From the NCBI GenBank assembly GCA_944548615.1, contig CALYMY010000075.1, positions 62,001-126,000 on the forward strand: DNA of 64,000 nucleotides. The letters run 5' to 3'. Positions 36,532-51,600 of this stretch are shown in pieces. How positions within the stretch are numbered: the stretch's first letter is position 1; each line of letters opens with the position of its first letter. The translations under genes were made by a program, and so were the position numbers. Origin of the DNA: Micropterix aruncella (taxonomy: Eukaryota; Arthropoda; Insecta; Lepidoptera; Micropterigidae). Below the pieces are notes generated by a model. The model did no database searches. It saw only the letters and a program-made list of their open reading frames with translations, and had not been told where the DNA came from.

Positions 36532-39500
36532 CGAAAAATGTGATTTTTTCATAACAATTTCTATGTTCAAAATGAAAGTTTATATAAAAAAATTCAAAAT
36601 GTCAAAATTTCGAAAATGCCATTTCGTAGAGATTTCAAAGGCCTTCGTTCTGTCCGAACACCGTAACGCGTTAGGTTTACTCTATCTCGATTTATTTCGA
36701 AAAATGTGATTTTTTCATAATAATTTCCAAGTTCAAAATGAAAGTTTATATAAAAATTTTCAAAATATCAAAATTTCAAAAATGCCATTTTGTAGAGCTT
36801 AAGCGGGGTGTCGATCTCGCCAAAGACCGCAACGCGGTAGGTTTACTCTATCTCGATTTATTTCGAAAAATGTGATTTTTTCATAACAATTTCTATGTTC
36901 AAAATGAAAGTTTATATAAAATTTTTCAAAATGTCAAAATTTCGAAAATGCCATTTTGTAGAGATTACCAAGGTCGTCGTTCTGTCCGAACGCCGTAACG
37001 CTATAGGTTTACTCTATCACGATCTTTTTCGAAAAATGTGATTTTTTCATAACAATTTCTATGTTTAAAATGAAATTTTATATAAAATTTTTCAAAATGT
37101 CAAAATTTCGAAAATGCCATTTTGTAGAGATTACCAAGGCCGTCGTTCTGTCCGAACGCCGTAACGCTATAGGTTTACTCTATCACGATCTTTTTCGAAA
37201 AATGTGATTTTTTCATAATAATTTCTATGTTTAAAATGAAATTTTATATAAAATTTTTCAAAATGTCAAAATTTCAAAAATGCCATTTTGTAGAGCTTAA
37301 GCGGGGTGTCGATCTAGCCAAAGACCGCAACGCGGTAGGTTTACTCTATCACGGTCTTTTTCGAAAAATGTCATTTATTCATAACAATTTCTATGTTCAA
37401 AATGAAAGTTTATATAAAAAATTTCAAAATGTCAAAATTTCGAAAATGCCATTTCGTAGAGATTACCAAGGCCGTGGTTCTGTCCGAACGCCGTAACGCT
37501 ATAGGTTTACTCTATCACGATCTTTTTCGAAAAATGTGATTTTTTCATTATAATTTCTATGTTTAAAATGAAATTTTATATAAAATTTTTCAAAATGTCA
37601 AAATTTCAAAAATGCCATTTTGTAGAGCTTAAGCGGAGTGTCGATCTCGCCAAAGACCGCAACGCGGTAGGTTTACTCTATCTCGATTTATTTCGAAAAA
37701 TGTGATTTTTTCATAACAATTTCTATGTTCAAAATGAAAGTTTATATAAAAAATTTCAAAATGTCAAAATTTCGAAAATGCCATTTTGTAGAGATTACCA
37801 AGGCCGTCGTTCTGTCCGAACGCCGTAACCCTATAGGTTTACTCTATCACGATCTTTTTCGAAAAATGTGATTTTTTCATAACAATTTCTATGTTTAAAA
37901 TGAAATTTTATATAAAATTTTTCAAAATGTCAAAATTTCGAAAATGCCATTTTGTAGAGATTACCAAGGCCGTCGTTCTGTCCGAACGCCGTAACCCTAT
38001 AGGTTTACTCTATCACGATCTTTTTCGAAAAATATGATTTTTTCATAATAATTTCTATGTTTAAAATGAAATTTTATATAAAATTTTTCAAAAAGTCAAA
38101 ATTTCAAAAATGCCATTTTGTAGAGCTTAAGCGGGGTGTCGATCTCGCCAAAGACCGCAACGCGGTAGGTTTACTCTATCTCGTTCTTTTGTGAAAAATG
38201 TGATTTTTTCATAACAATTTCTATGTTCAAAATGAAAGTTTATATAAAAAATTTCAAAATGTCAAAATTTCGAAAATGCCATTTCGTAGAGATTTCAAAG
38301 GCCTTCGTTATGCCCAAACACCGTAACGCGTTTTATTTACTCTATCACGGTCTTTTTCGAAAAATGACATTTATTCATAACAATTTCTATGTTCAGGAGT
38401 TCCCTCGTCGGGAGCCAACCCTGGGTGCAGCAGCCATGTCATGGTGGAACTTAGTAATTGCCATCATAATGGAATGCCTATACCAAATTTCACGTCTCTA
38501 CGGTTGACCGTTGAGGAGTTCCCTCGTCGGGAGCCAACCCTGGGTGCAGCAGCCATGTCATGGTGGAACTTAGTAATTGCCATCATAATGGAATGCCTAT
38601 ACCAAATTTCACGTCTCTACGGTTGACCGTTGAGGAGTTCCCTCGTCGGGAGCCAACCCTGGGTGCAGCAGCGATGTCATGGTGGAACTTAGAAATTGCC
38701 GTCATAATGGAATGCCTATACCAAATTTCACGTCTCTACGGTTGACCGTTGAGGAGTTCCCTCGTCGGGAGCCAACCCTGGGTGCAGCAGCCATGTCATG
38801 GTGGAACTTAGTAATTGCCATCATAATGGAATGCCTATACCAAATTTCACGTCTCTACGGTTGACCGTTGAGGAGTTCCCTCGTCGGGAGCCAACCCTGG
38901 GTGCAGCAGCCATGTCATGGTGGAACTTAGTAATTGCCATCATAATGGAATGCCTATACCAAATTTCACGTCTCTACGGTTGACCGTTGAGGAGTTCCCT
39001 CGTCGGGAGCCAACCCTGGGTGCAGCAGCCATGTCATGGTGGAACTTAGTAATTGCCATCATAATGGAATGCCTATACCAAATTTCACGTCTCTACGGTT
39101 GACCGTTGAGGAGTTCCCTCGTCGGGAGCCAACCCTGGGTGCAGCAGCCATGTCATGGTGGAACTTAGTAATTGCCATCATAATGGAATGCCTATACCAA
39201 ATTTCACGTCTCTACGGTTGACCGTTGAGGAGTTCCCTCGTCGGGAGCCAACCCTGGGTGCAGCAGCGATGTCATGGTGGAACTTAGAAATTGCCGTCAT
39301 AATGGAATGCCTATACCAAATTTCACGTCTCTACGGTTGACCGTTGAGGAGTTCCCTCGTCGGGAGCCAACCCTGGGTGCAGCAGCCATGTCATGGTGGA
39401 ACTTAGTAATTGCCATCATAATGGAATGCCTATACCAAATTTCACGTCTCTACGGTTGACCGTTGAGGAGTTCCCTCGTCGGGAGCCAACCCTGGGTGCA

Positions 39501-40561
39501 GCAGCCATGTCATGGTGGAACTTAGTAATTGCCATCATAATGGAATGCCTATACCAAATTTCACGTCTCTACGGTTGACCGTTGAGGAGTTCCCTCGTCG
39601 GGAGCCAACCCTGGGTGCAGCAGCCATGTCATGGTGGAACTTAGTAATTGCCATCATAATGGAATGCCTATACCAAATTTCACGTCTCTACGGTTGACCG
39701 TTGAGAAGTTCCCTCGTCGGGAGCCAACCCTGGGTGCAGCAGCCATGTCATGGTGGAACTTAGTAATTGCCATCATAATGGAATGCCTATACCAAATTTC
39801 ACGTCTCTACGGTTGACCGTTGAGGAGTTCCCTCGTCCTTGTCACGTACCTCTTTCCGTAGGTTGTTTACTCCTTTTAATTCGTTTAACGCCTCGCGGGC
39901 AATATCTCTGGCTCTTTCCGGTATTTCTTCGAAATTCCGAAACGGCACTTCTATTTCTGTGGTCTCCATATTGTCTCTTCTCGTTGATCAAAGGCACTGA
40001 AAATGAAAATGAAAAAGCACAGATTAAATAGTATTGAAAAGTAATTAAAGAAGAAGAAGAAGACGAGATAAAAAGCAGAAGCAATGAAATGAAAAGCGTT
40101 CTAAAACCCTATCTTTTGACACCTCGCTTGTGTGTATATGATAAAATAAAGAATATAATATTTAATTTATTAAACGAAGCCGCGGGAAAAATACTAAAAC
40201 TCCCTTGGCTCGGATCGCTACTATTGAAAACAAACATCGTAAAATCGATAAATAAACTTTCGCAAGTATGACGAGGGCTGAAGTTACCATAGAAACAGAA
40301 ATCGTTAAATCGATAAATATTCTATTGCGAGTCGGGCCACCGCCTGAGCTCGTTACTATGGAAACAAAACCGTTAAATCGATAAATCAATATACCTATAC
40401 AGATATTAAATCGTCTATAATTCCGTTAATATTACTCAGATTTGAAAATTAAAAGAAGCGTTAGATGCGCAAAGCAAAACTCTATTAGATAATAATAAAC
40501 AGGGAGGACTATTGATGCCTTTTAGCGCAATAGCCCTCAAACGTCGGAAGCCAATTTATTT
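36532..40561 (+). repeat. Macrosatellite unit 10 (4,030 bp)
   Basis: Blocks: 166-bp array 36532-38395, 119-bp array 38396-39837, spacer 39838-40561. Private G to A at 37637 in the type-B box of monomer 7 (AAGCGGAGTG). Confidence 0.97.
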
Positions 40562-43500
40562 CGAAAAATGTGATTTTTTCATAACAATTTCTATGTTCAA
40601 AATGAAAGTTTATATAAAAAAATTCAAAATGTCAAAATTTCGAAAATGCCATTTCGTAGAGATTTCAAAGGCCTTCGTTCTGTCCGAACACCGTAACGCG
40701 TTAGGTTTACTCTATCTCGATTTATTTCGAAAAATGTGATTTTTTCATAATAATTTCCAAGTTCAAAATGAAAGTTTATATAAAAATTTTCAAAATATCA
40801 AAATTTCAAAAATGCCATTTTGTAGAGCTTAAGCGGGGTGTCGATCTCGCCAAAGACCGCAACGCGGTAGGTTTACTCTATCTCGATTTATTTCGAAAAA
40901 TGTGATTTTTTCATAACAATTTCTATGTTCAAAATGAAAGTTTATATAAAATTTTTCAAAATGTCAAAATTTCGAAAATGCCATTTTGTAGAGATTACCA
41001 AGGTCGTCGTTCTGTCCGAACGCCGTAACGCTATAGGTTTACTCTATCACGATCTTTTTCGAAAAATGTGATTTTTTCATAACAATTTCTATGTTTAAAA
41101 TGAAATTTTATATAAAATTTTTCAAAATGTCAAAATTTCGAAAATGCCATTTTGTAGAGATTACCAAGGCCGTCGTTCTGTCCGAACGCCGTAACGCTAT
41201 AGGTTTACTCTATCACGATCTTTTTCGAAAAATGTGATTTTTTCATAATAATTTCTATGTTTAAAATGAAATTTTATATAAAATTTTTCAAAATGTCAAA
41301 ATTTCAAAAATGCCATTTTGTAGAGCTTAAGCGGGGTGTCGATCTAGCCAAAGACCGCAACGCGGTAGGTTTACTCTATCACGGTCTTTTTCGAAAAATG
41401 TCATTTATTCATAACAATTTCTATGTTCAAAATGAAAGTTTATATAAAAAATTTCAAAATGTCAAAATTTCGAAAATGCCATTTCGTAGAGATTACCAAG
41501 GCCGTGGTTCTGTCCGAACGCCGTAACGCTATAGGTTTACTCTATCACGATCTTTTTCGAAAAATGTGATTTTTTCATTATAATTTCTATGTTTAAAATG
41601 AAATTTTATATAAAATTTTTCAAAATGTCAAAATTTCAAAAATGCCATTTTGTAGAGCTTAAGCGGGGTGTCGATCTCGCCAAAGACCGCAACGCGGTAG
41701 GTTTACTCTATCTCGATTTATTTCGAAAAATGTGATTTTTTCATAACAATTTCTATGTTCAAAATGAAAGTTTATATAAAAAATTTCAAAATGTCAAAAT
41801 TTCGAAAATGCCATTTTGTAGAGATTACCAAGGCCGTCGTTCTGTCCGAACGCCGTAACCCTATAGGTTTACTCTATCACGATCTTTTTCGAAAAATGTG
41901 ATTTTTTCATAACAATTTCTATGTTTAAAATGAAATTTTATATAAAATTTTTCAAAATGTCAAAATTTCGAAAATGCCATTTTGTAGAGATTACCAAGGC
42001 CGTCGTTCTGTCCGAACGCCGTAACCCTATAGGTTTACTCTATCACGATCTTTTTCGAAAAATATGATTTTTTCATAATAATTTCTATGTTTAAAATGAA
42101 ATTTTATATAAAATTTTTCAAAAAGTCAAAATTTCAAAAATGCCATTTTGTAGAGCTTAAGCGGGGTGTCGATCTCGCCAAAGACCGCAACGCGGTAGGT
42201 TTACTCTATCTCGTTCTTTTGTGAAAAATGTGATTTTTTCATAACAATTTCTATGTTCAAAATGAAAGTTTATATAAAAAATTTCAAAATGTCAAAATTT
42301 CGAAAATGCCATTTCGTAGAGATTTCAAAGGCCTTCGTTATGCCCAAACACCGTAACGCGTTTTATTTACTCTATCACGGTCTTTTTCGAAAAATGACAT
42401 TTATTCATAACAATTTCTATGTTCAGGAGTTCCCTCGTCGGGAGCCAACCCTGGGTGCAGCAGCCATGTCATGGTGGAACTTAGTAATTGCCATCATAAT
42501 GGAATGCCTATACCAAATTTCACGTCTCTACGGTTGACCGTTGAGGAGTTCCCTCGTCGGGAGCCAACCCTGGGTGCAGCAGCCATGTCATGGTGGAACT
42601 TAGTAATTGCCATCATAATGGAATGCCTATACCAAATTTCACGTCTCTACGGTTGACCGTTGAGGAGTTCCCTCGTCGGGAGCCAACCCTGGGTGCAGCA
42701 GCGATGTCATGGTGGAACTTAGAAATTGCCGTCATAATGGAATGCCTATACCAAATTTCACGTCTCTACGGTTGACCGTTGAGGAGTTCCCTCGTCGGGA
42801 GCCAACCCTGGGTGCAGCAGCCATGTCATGGTGGAACTTAGTAATTGCCATCATAATGGAATGCCTATACCAAATTTCACGTCTCTACGGTTGACCGTTG
42901 AGGAGTTCCCTCGTCGGGAGCCAACCCTGGGTGCAGCAGCCATGTCATGGTGGAACTTAGTAATTGCCATCATAATGGAATGCCTATACCAAATTTCACG
43001 TCTCTACGGTTGACCGTTGAGGAGTTCCCTCGTCGGGAGCCAACCCTGGGTGCAGCAGCCATGTCATGGTGGAACTTAGTAATTGCCATCATAATGGAAT
43101 GCCTATACCAAATTTCACGTCTCTACGGTTGACCGTTGAGGAGTTCCCTCGTCGGGAGCCAACCCTGGGTGCAGCAGCCATGTCATGGTGGAACTTAGTA
43201 ATTGCCATCATAATGGAATGCCTATACCAAATTTCACGTCTCTACGGTTGACCGTTGAGGAGTTCCCTCGTCGGGAGCCAACCCTGGGTGCAGCAGCGAT
43301 GTCATGGTGGAACTTAGAAATTGCCGTCATAATGGAATGCCTATACCAAATTTCACGTCTCTACGGTTGACCGTTGAGGAGTTCCCTCGTCGGGAGCCAA
43401 CCCTGGGTGCAGCAGCCATGTCATGGTGGAACTTAGTAATTGCCATCATAATGGAATGCCTATACCAAATTTCACGTCTCTACGGTTGACCGTTGAGGAG

Positions 43501-44591
43501 TTCCCTCGTCGGGAGCCAACCCTGGGTGCAGCAGCCATGTCATGGTGGAACTTAGTAATTGCCATCATAATGGAATGCCTATACCAAATTTCACGTCTCT
43601 ACGGTTGACCGTTGAGGAGTTCCCTCGTCGGGAGCCAACCCTGGGTGCAGCAGCCATGTCATGGTGGAACTTAGTAATTGCCATCATAATGGAATGCCTA
43701 TACCAAATTTCACGTCTCTACGGTTGACCGTTGAGAAGTTCCCTCGTCGGGAGCCAACCCTGGGTGCAGCAGCCATGTCATGGTGGAACTTAGTAATTGC
43801 CATCATAATGGAATGCCTATACCAAATTTCACGTCTCTACGGTTGACCGTTGAGGAGTTCCCTCGTCCTTGTCACGTACCTCTTTCCGTAGGTTGTTTAC
43901 TCCTTTTAATTCGTTTAACGCCTCGCGGGCAATATCTCTGGCTCTTTCCGGTATTTCTTCGAAATTCCGAAACGGCACTTCTATTTCTGTGGTCTCCATA
44001 TTGTCTCTTCTCGTTGATCAAAGGCACTGAAAATGAAAATGAAAAAGCACAGATTAAATAGTATTGAAAAGTAATTAAAGAAGAAGAAGAAGACGAGATA
44101 AAAAGCAGAAGCAATGAAATGAAAAGCGTTCTAAAACCCTATCTTTTGACACCTCGCTTGTGTGTATATGATAAAATAAAGAATATAATATTTAATTTAT
44201 TAAACGAAGCCGCGGGAAAAATACTAAAACTCCCTTGGCTCGGATCGCTACTATTGAAAACAAACATCGTAAAATCGATAAATAAACTTTCGCAAGTATG
44301 ACGAGGGCTGAAGTTACCATAGAAACAGAAATCGTTAAATCGATAAATATTCTATTGCGAGTCGGGCCACCGCCTGAGCTCGTTACTATGGAAACAAAAC
44401 CGTTAAATCGATAAATCAATATACCTATACAGATATTAAATCGTCTATAATTCCGTTAATATTACTCAGATTTGAAAATTAAAAGAAGCGTTAGATGCGC
44501 AAAGCAAAACTCTATTAGATAATAATAAACAGGGAGGACTATTGATGCCTTTTAGCGCAATAGCCCTCAAACGTCGGAAGCCAATTTATTT
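40562..44591 (+). repeat. Macrosatellite unit 11 (4,030 bp)
   Basis: Blocks: 166-bp array 40562-42425, 119-bp array 42426-43867, spacer 43868-44591. No departure from the majority sequence noticed. Confidence 0.96.
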
Positions 44592-47500
44592 CGAAAAATG
44601 TGATTTTTTCATAACAATTTCTATGTTCAAAATGAAAGTTTATATAAAAAAATTCAAAATGTCAAAATTTCGAAAATGCCATTTCGTAGAGATTTCAAAG
44701 GCCTTCGTTCTGTCCGAACACCGTAACGCGTTAGGTTTACTCTATCTCGATTTATTTCGAAAAATGTGATTTTTTCATAATAATTTCCAAGTTCAAAATG
44801 AAAGTTTATATAAAAATTTTCAAAATATCAAAATTTCAAAAATGCCATTTTGTAGAGCTTAAGCGGGGTGTCGATCTCGCCAAAGACCGCAACGCGGTAG
44901 GTTTACTCTATCTCGATTTATTTCGAAAAATGTGATTTTTTCATAACAATTTCTATGTTCAAAATGAAAGTTTATATAAAATTTTTCAAAATGTCAAAAT
45001 TTCGAAAATGCCATTTTGTAGAGATTACCAAGGTCGTCGTTCTGTCCGAACGCCGTAACGCTATAGGTTTACTCTATCACGATCTTTTTCGAAAAATGTG
45101 ATTTTTTCATAACAATTTCTATGTTTAAAATGAAATTTTATATAAAATTTTTCAAAATGTCAAAATTTCGAAAATGCCATTTTGTAGAGATTACCAAGGC
45201 CGTCGTTCTGTCCGAACGCCGTAACGCTATAGGTTTACTCTATCACGATCTTTTTCGAAAAATGTGATTTTTTCATAATAATTTCTATGTTTAAAATGAA
45301 ATTTTATATAAAATTTTTCAAAATGTCAAAATTTCAAAAATGCCATTTTGTAGAGCTTAAGCGGGGTGTCGATCTAGCCAAAGACCGCAACGCGGTAGGT
45401 TTACTCTATCACGGTCTTTTTCGAAAAATGTCATTTATTCATAACAATTTCTATGTTCAAAATGAAAGTTTATATAAAAAATTTCAAAATGTCAAAATTT
45501 CGAAAATGCCATTTCGTAGAGATTACCAAGGCCGTGGTTCTGTCCGAACGCCGTAACGCTATAGGTTTACTCTATCACGATCTTTTTCGAAAAATGTGAT
45601 TTTTTCATTATAATTTCTATGTTTAAAATGAAATTTTATATAAAATTTTTCAAAATGTCAAAATTTCAAAAATGCCATTTTGTAGAGCTTAAGCGGGGTG
45701 TCGATCTCGCCAAAGACCGCAACGCGGTAGGTCTACTCTATCTCGATTTATTTCGAAAAATGTGATTTTTTCATAACAATTTCTATGTTCAAAATGAAAG
45801 TTTATATAAAAAATTTCAAAATGTCAAAATTTCGAAAATGCCATTTTGTAGAGATTACCAAGGCCGTCGTTCTGTCCGAACGCCGTAACCCTATAGGTTT
45901 ACTCTATCACGATCTTTTTCGAAAAATGTGATTTTTTCATAACAATTTCTATGTTTAAAATGAAATTTTATATAAAATTTTTCAAAATGTCAAAATTTCG
46001 AAAATGCCATTTTGTAGAGATTACCAAGGCCGTCGTTCTGTCCGAACGCCGTAACCCTATAGGTTTACTCTATCACGATCTTTTTCGAAAAATATGATTT
46101 TTTCATAATAATTTCTATGTTTAAAATGAAATTTTATATAAAATTTTTCAAAAAGTCAAAATTTCAAAAATGCCATTTTGTAGAGCTTAAGCGGGGTGTC
46201 GATCTCGCCAAAGACCGCAACGCGTTAGGTTTACTCTATCTCGTTCTTTTGTGAAAAATGTGATTTTTTCATAACAATTTCTATGTTCAAAATGAAAGTT
46301 TATATAAAAAATTTCAAAATGTCAAAATTTCGAAAATGCCATTTCGTAGAGATTTCAAAGGCCTTCGTTATGCCCAAACACCGTAACGCGTTTTATTTAC
46401 TCTATCACGGTCTTTTTCGAAAAATGACATTTATTCATAACAATTTCTATGTTCAGGAGTTCCCTCGTCGGGAGCCAACCCTGGGTGCAGCAGCCATGTC
46501 ATGGTGGAACTTAGTAATTGCCATCATAATGGAATGCCTATACCAAATTTCACGTCTCTACGGTTGACCGTTGAGGAGTTCCCTCGTCGGGAGCCAACCC
46601 TGGGTGCAGCAGCCATGTCATGGTGGAACTTAGTAATTGCCATCATAATGGAATGCCTATACCAAATTTCACGTCTCTACGGTTGACCGTTGAGGAGTTC
46701 CCTCGTCGGGAGCCAACCCTGGGTGCAGCAGCGATGTCATGGTGGAACTTAGAAATTGCCGTCATAATGGAATGCCTATACCAAATTTCACGTCTCTACG
46801 GTTGACCGTTGAGGAGTTCCCTCGTCGGGAGCCAACCCTGGGTGCAGCAGCCATGTCATGGTGGAACTTAGTAATTGCCATCATAATGGAATGCCTTTAC
46901 CAAATTTCACGTCTCTACGGTTGACCGTTGAGGAGTTCCCTCGTCGGGAGCCAACCCTGGGTGCAGCAGCCATGTCATGGTGGAACTTAGTAATTGCCAT
47001 CATAATGGAATGCCTATACCAAATTTCACGTCTCTACGGTTGACCGTTGAGGAGTTCCCTCGTCGGGAGCCAACCCTGGGTGCAGCAGCCATGTCATGGT
47101 GGAACTTAGTAATTGCCATCATAATGGAATGCCTATACCAAATTTCACGTCTCTACGGTTGACCGTTGAGGAGTTCCCTCGTCGGGAGCCAACCCTGGGT
47201 GCAGCAGCCATGTCATGGTGGAACTTAGTAATTGCCATCATAATGGAATGCCTATACCAAATTTCACGTCTCTACGGTTGACCGTTGAGGAGTTCCCTCG
47301 TCGGGAGCCAACCCTGGGTGCAGCAGCGATGTCATGGTGGAACTTAGAAATTGCCGTCATAATGGAATGCCTATACCAAATTTCACGTCTCTACGGTTGA
47401 CCGTTGAGGAGTTCCCTCGTCGGGAGCCAACCCTGGGTGCAGCAGCCATGTCATGGTGGAACTTAGTAATTGCCATCATAATGGAATGCCTATACCAAAT

Positions 47501-48621
47501 TTCACGTCTCTACGGTTGACCGTTGAGGAGTTCCCTCGTCGGGAGCCAACCCTGGGTGCAGCAGCCATGTCATGGTGGAACTTAGTAATTGCCATCATAA
47601 TGGAATGCCTATACCAAATTTCACGTCTCTACGGTTGACCGTTGAGGAGTTCCCTCGTCGGGAGCCAACCCTGGGTGCAGCAGCCATGTCATGGTGGAAC
47701 TTAGTAATTGCCATCATAATGGAATGCCTATACCAAATTTCACGTCTCTACGGTTGACCGTTGAGAAGTTCCCTCGTCGGGAGCCAACCCTGGGTGCAGC
47801 AGCCATGTCATGGTGGAACTTAGTAATTGCCATCATAATGGAATGCCTATACCAAATTTCACGTCTCTACGGTTGACCGTTGAGGAGTTCCCTCGTCCTT
47901 GTCACGTACCTCTTTCCGTAGGTTGTTTACTCCTTTTAATTCGTTTAACGCCTCGCGGGCAATATCTCTGGCTCTTTCCGGTATTTCTTCGAAATTCCGA
48001 AACGGCACTTCTATTTCTGTGGTCTCCATATTGTCTCTTCTCGTTGATCAAAGGCACTGAAAATGAAAATGAAAAAGCACAGATTAAATAGTATTGAAAA
48101 GTAATTAAAGAAGAAGAAGAAGACGAGATAAAAAGCAGAAGCAATGAAATGAAAAGCGTTCTAAAACCCTATCTTTTGACACCTCGCTTGTGTGTATATG
48201 ATAAAATAAAGAATATAATATTTAATTTATTAAACGAAGCCGCGGGAAAAATACTAAAACTCCCTTGGCTCGGATCGCTACTATTGAAAACAAACATCGT
48301 AAAATCGATAAATAAACTTTCGCAAGTATGACGAGGGCTGAAGTTACCATAGAAACAGAAATCGTTAAATCGATAAATATTCTATTGCGAGTCGGGCCAC
48401 CGCCTGAGCTCGTTACTATGGAAACAAAACCGTTAAATCGATAAATCAATATACCTATACAGATATTAAATCGTCTATAATTCCGTTAATATTACTCAGA
48501 TTTGAAAATTAAAAGAAGCGTTAGATGCGCAAAGCAAAACTCTATTAGATAATAATAAACAGGGAGGACTATTGATGCCTTTTAGCGCAATAGCCCTCAA
48601 ACGTCGGAAGCCAATTTATTT
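44592..48621 (+). repeat. Macrosatellite unit 12 (4,030 bp)
   Basis: Blocks: 166-bp array 44592-46455, 119-bp array 46456-47897, spacer 47898-48621. Three private changes: T to C at 45733 (monomer 7), G to T at 46225 (monomer 10) and A to T at 46897 (fourth 119-bp copy). It is among the most diverged of the units with normal structure. Confidence 0.97.
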
Positions 48622-51600
48622 CGAAAAATGTGATTTTTTCATAACAATTTCTATGTTCAAAATGAAAGTTTATATAAAAAAATTCAAAATGTCAAAATTT
48701 CGAAAATGCCATTTCGTAGAGATTTCAAAGGCCTTCGTTCTGTCCGAACACCGTAACGCGTTAGGTTTACTCTATCTCGATTTATTTCGAAAAATGTGAT
48801 TTTTTCATAATAATTTCCAAGTTCAAAATGAAAGTTTATATAAAAATTTTCAAAATATCAAAATTTCAAAAATGCCATTTTGTAGAGCTTAAGCGGGGTG
48901 TCGATCTCGCCAAAGACCGCAACGCGGTAGGTTTACTCTATCTCGATTTATTTCGAAAAATGTGATTTTTTCATAACAATTTCTATGTTCAAAATGAAAG
49001 TTTATATAAAATTTTTCAAAATGTCAAAATTTCGAAAATGCCATTTTGTAGAGATTACCAAGGTCGTCGTTCTGTCCGAACGCCGTAACGCTATAGGTTT
49101 ACTCTATCACGATCTTTTTCGAAAAATGTGATTTTTTCATAACAATTTCTATGTTTAAAATGAAATTTTATATAAAATTTTTCAAAATGTCAAAATTTCG
49201 AAAATGCCATTTTGTAGAGATTACCAAGGCCGTCGTTCTGTCCGAACGCCGTAACGCTATAGGTTTACTCTATCACGATCTTTTTCGAAAAATGTGATTT
49301 TTTCATAATAATTTCTATGTTTAAAATGAAATTTTATATAAAATTTTTCAAAATGTCAAAATTTCAAAAATGCCATTTTGTAGAGCTTAAGCGGGGTGTC
49401 GATCTAGCCAAAGACCGCAACGCGGTAGGTTTACTCTATCACGGTCTTTTTCGAAAAATGTCATTTATTCATAACAATTTCTATGTTCAAAATGAAAGTT
49501 TATATAAAAAATTTCAAAATGTCAAAATTTCGAAAATGCCATTTCGTAGAGATTACCAAGGCCGTGGTTCTGTCCGAACGCCGTAACGCTATAGGTTTAC
49601 TCTATCACGATCTTTTTCGAAAAATGTGATTTTTTCATTATAATTTCTATGTTTAAAATGAAATTTTATATAAAAATTTTCAAAATGTCAAAATTTCAAA
49701 AATGCCATTTTGTAGAGCTTAAGCGGGGTGTCGATCTCGCCAAAGACCGCAACGCGGTAGGTTTACTCTATCTCGATTTATTTCGAAAAATGTGATTTTT
49801 TCATAACAATTTCTATGTTCAAAATGAAAGTTTATATAAAAAATTTCAAAATGTCAAAATTTCGAAAATGCCATTTTGTAGAGATTACCAAGGCCGTCGT
49901 TCTGTCCGAACGCCGTAACCCTATAGGTTTACTCTATCACGATCTTTTTCGAAAAATGTGATTTTTTCATAACAATTTCTATGTTTAAAATGAAATTTTA
50001 TATAAAATTTTTCAAAATGTCAAAATTTCGAAAATGCCATTTTGTAGAGATTACCAAGGCCGTCGTTCTGTCCGAACGCCGTAACCCTATAGGTTTACTC
50101 TATCACGATCTTTTTCGAAAAATATGATTTTTTCATAATAATTTCTATGTTTAAAATGAAATTTTATATAAAATTTTTCAAAAAGTCAAAATTTCAAAAA
50201 TGCCATTTTGTAGAGCTTAAGCGGGGTGTCGATCTCGCCAAAGACCGCAACGCGGTAGGTTTACTCTATCTCGTTCTTTTGTGAAAAATGTGATTTTTTC
50301 ATAACAATTTCTATGTTCAAAATGAAAGTTTATATAAAAAATTTCAAAATGTCAAAATTTCGAAAATGCCATTTCGTAGAGATTTCAAAGGCCTTCGTTA
50401 TGCCCAAACACCGTAACGCGTTTTATTTACTCTATCACGGTCTTTTTCGAAAAATGACATTTATTCATAACAATTTCTATGTTCAGGAGTTCCCTCGTCG
50501 GGAGCCAACCCTGGGTGCAGCAGCCATGTCATGGTGGAACTTAGTAATTGCCATCATAATGGAATGCCTATACCAAATTTCACGTCTCTACGGTTGACCG
50601 TTGAGGAGTTCCCTCGTCGGGAGCCAACCCTGGGTGCAGCAGCCATGTCATGGTGGAACTTAGTAATTGCCATCATAATGGAATGCCTATACCAAATTTC
50701 ACGTCTCTACGGTTGACCGTTGAGGAGTTCCCTCGTCGGGAGCCAACCCTGGGTGCAGCAGCGATGTCATGGTGGAACTTAGAAATTGCCGTCATAATGG
50801 AATGCCTATACCAAATTTCACGTCTCTACGGTTGACCGTTGAGGAGTTCCCTCGTCGGGAGCCAACCCTGGGTGCAGCAGCCATGTCATGGTGGAACTTA
50901 GTAATTGCCATCATAATGGAATGCCTATACCAAATTTCACGTCTCTACGGTTGACCGTTGAGGAGTTCCCTCGTCGGGAGCCAACCCTGGGTGCAGCAGC
51001 CATGTCATGGTGGAACTTAGTAATTGCCATCATAATGGAATGCCTATACCAAATTTCACGTCTCTACGGTTGACCGTTGAGGAGTTCCCTCGTCGGGAGC
51101 CAACCCTGGGTGCAGCAGCCATGTCATGGTGGAACTTAGTAATTGCCATCATAATGGAATGCCTATACCAAATTTCACGTCTCTACGGTTGACCGTTGAG
51201 GAGTTCCCTCGTCGGGAGCCAACCCTGGGTGCAGCAGCCATGTCATGGTGGAACTTAGTAATTGCCATCATAATGGAATGCCTATACCAAATTTCACGTC
51301 TCTACGGTTGACCGTTGAGGAGTTCCCTCGTCGGGAGCCAACCCTGGGTGCAGCAGCGATGTCATGGTGGAACTTAGAAATTGCCGTCATAATGGAATGC
51401 CTATACCAAATTTCACGTCTCTACGGTTGACCGTTGAGGAGTTCCCTCGTCGGGAGCCAACCCTGGGTGCAGCAGCCATGTCATGGTGGAACTTAGTAAT
51501 TGCCATCATAATGGAATGCCTATACCAAATTTCACGTCTCTACGGTTGACCGTTGAGGAGTTCCCTCGTCGGGAGCCAACCCTGGGTGCAGCAGCCATGT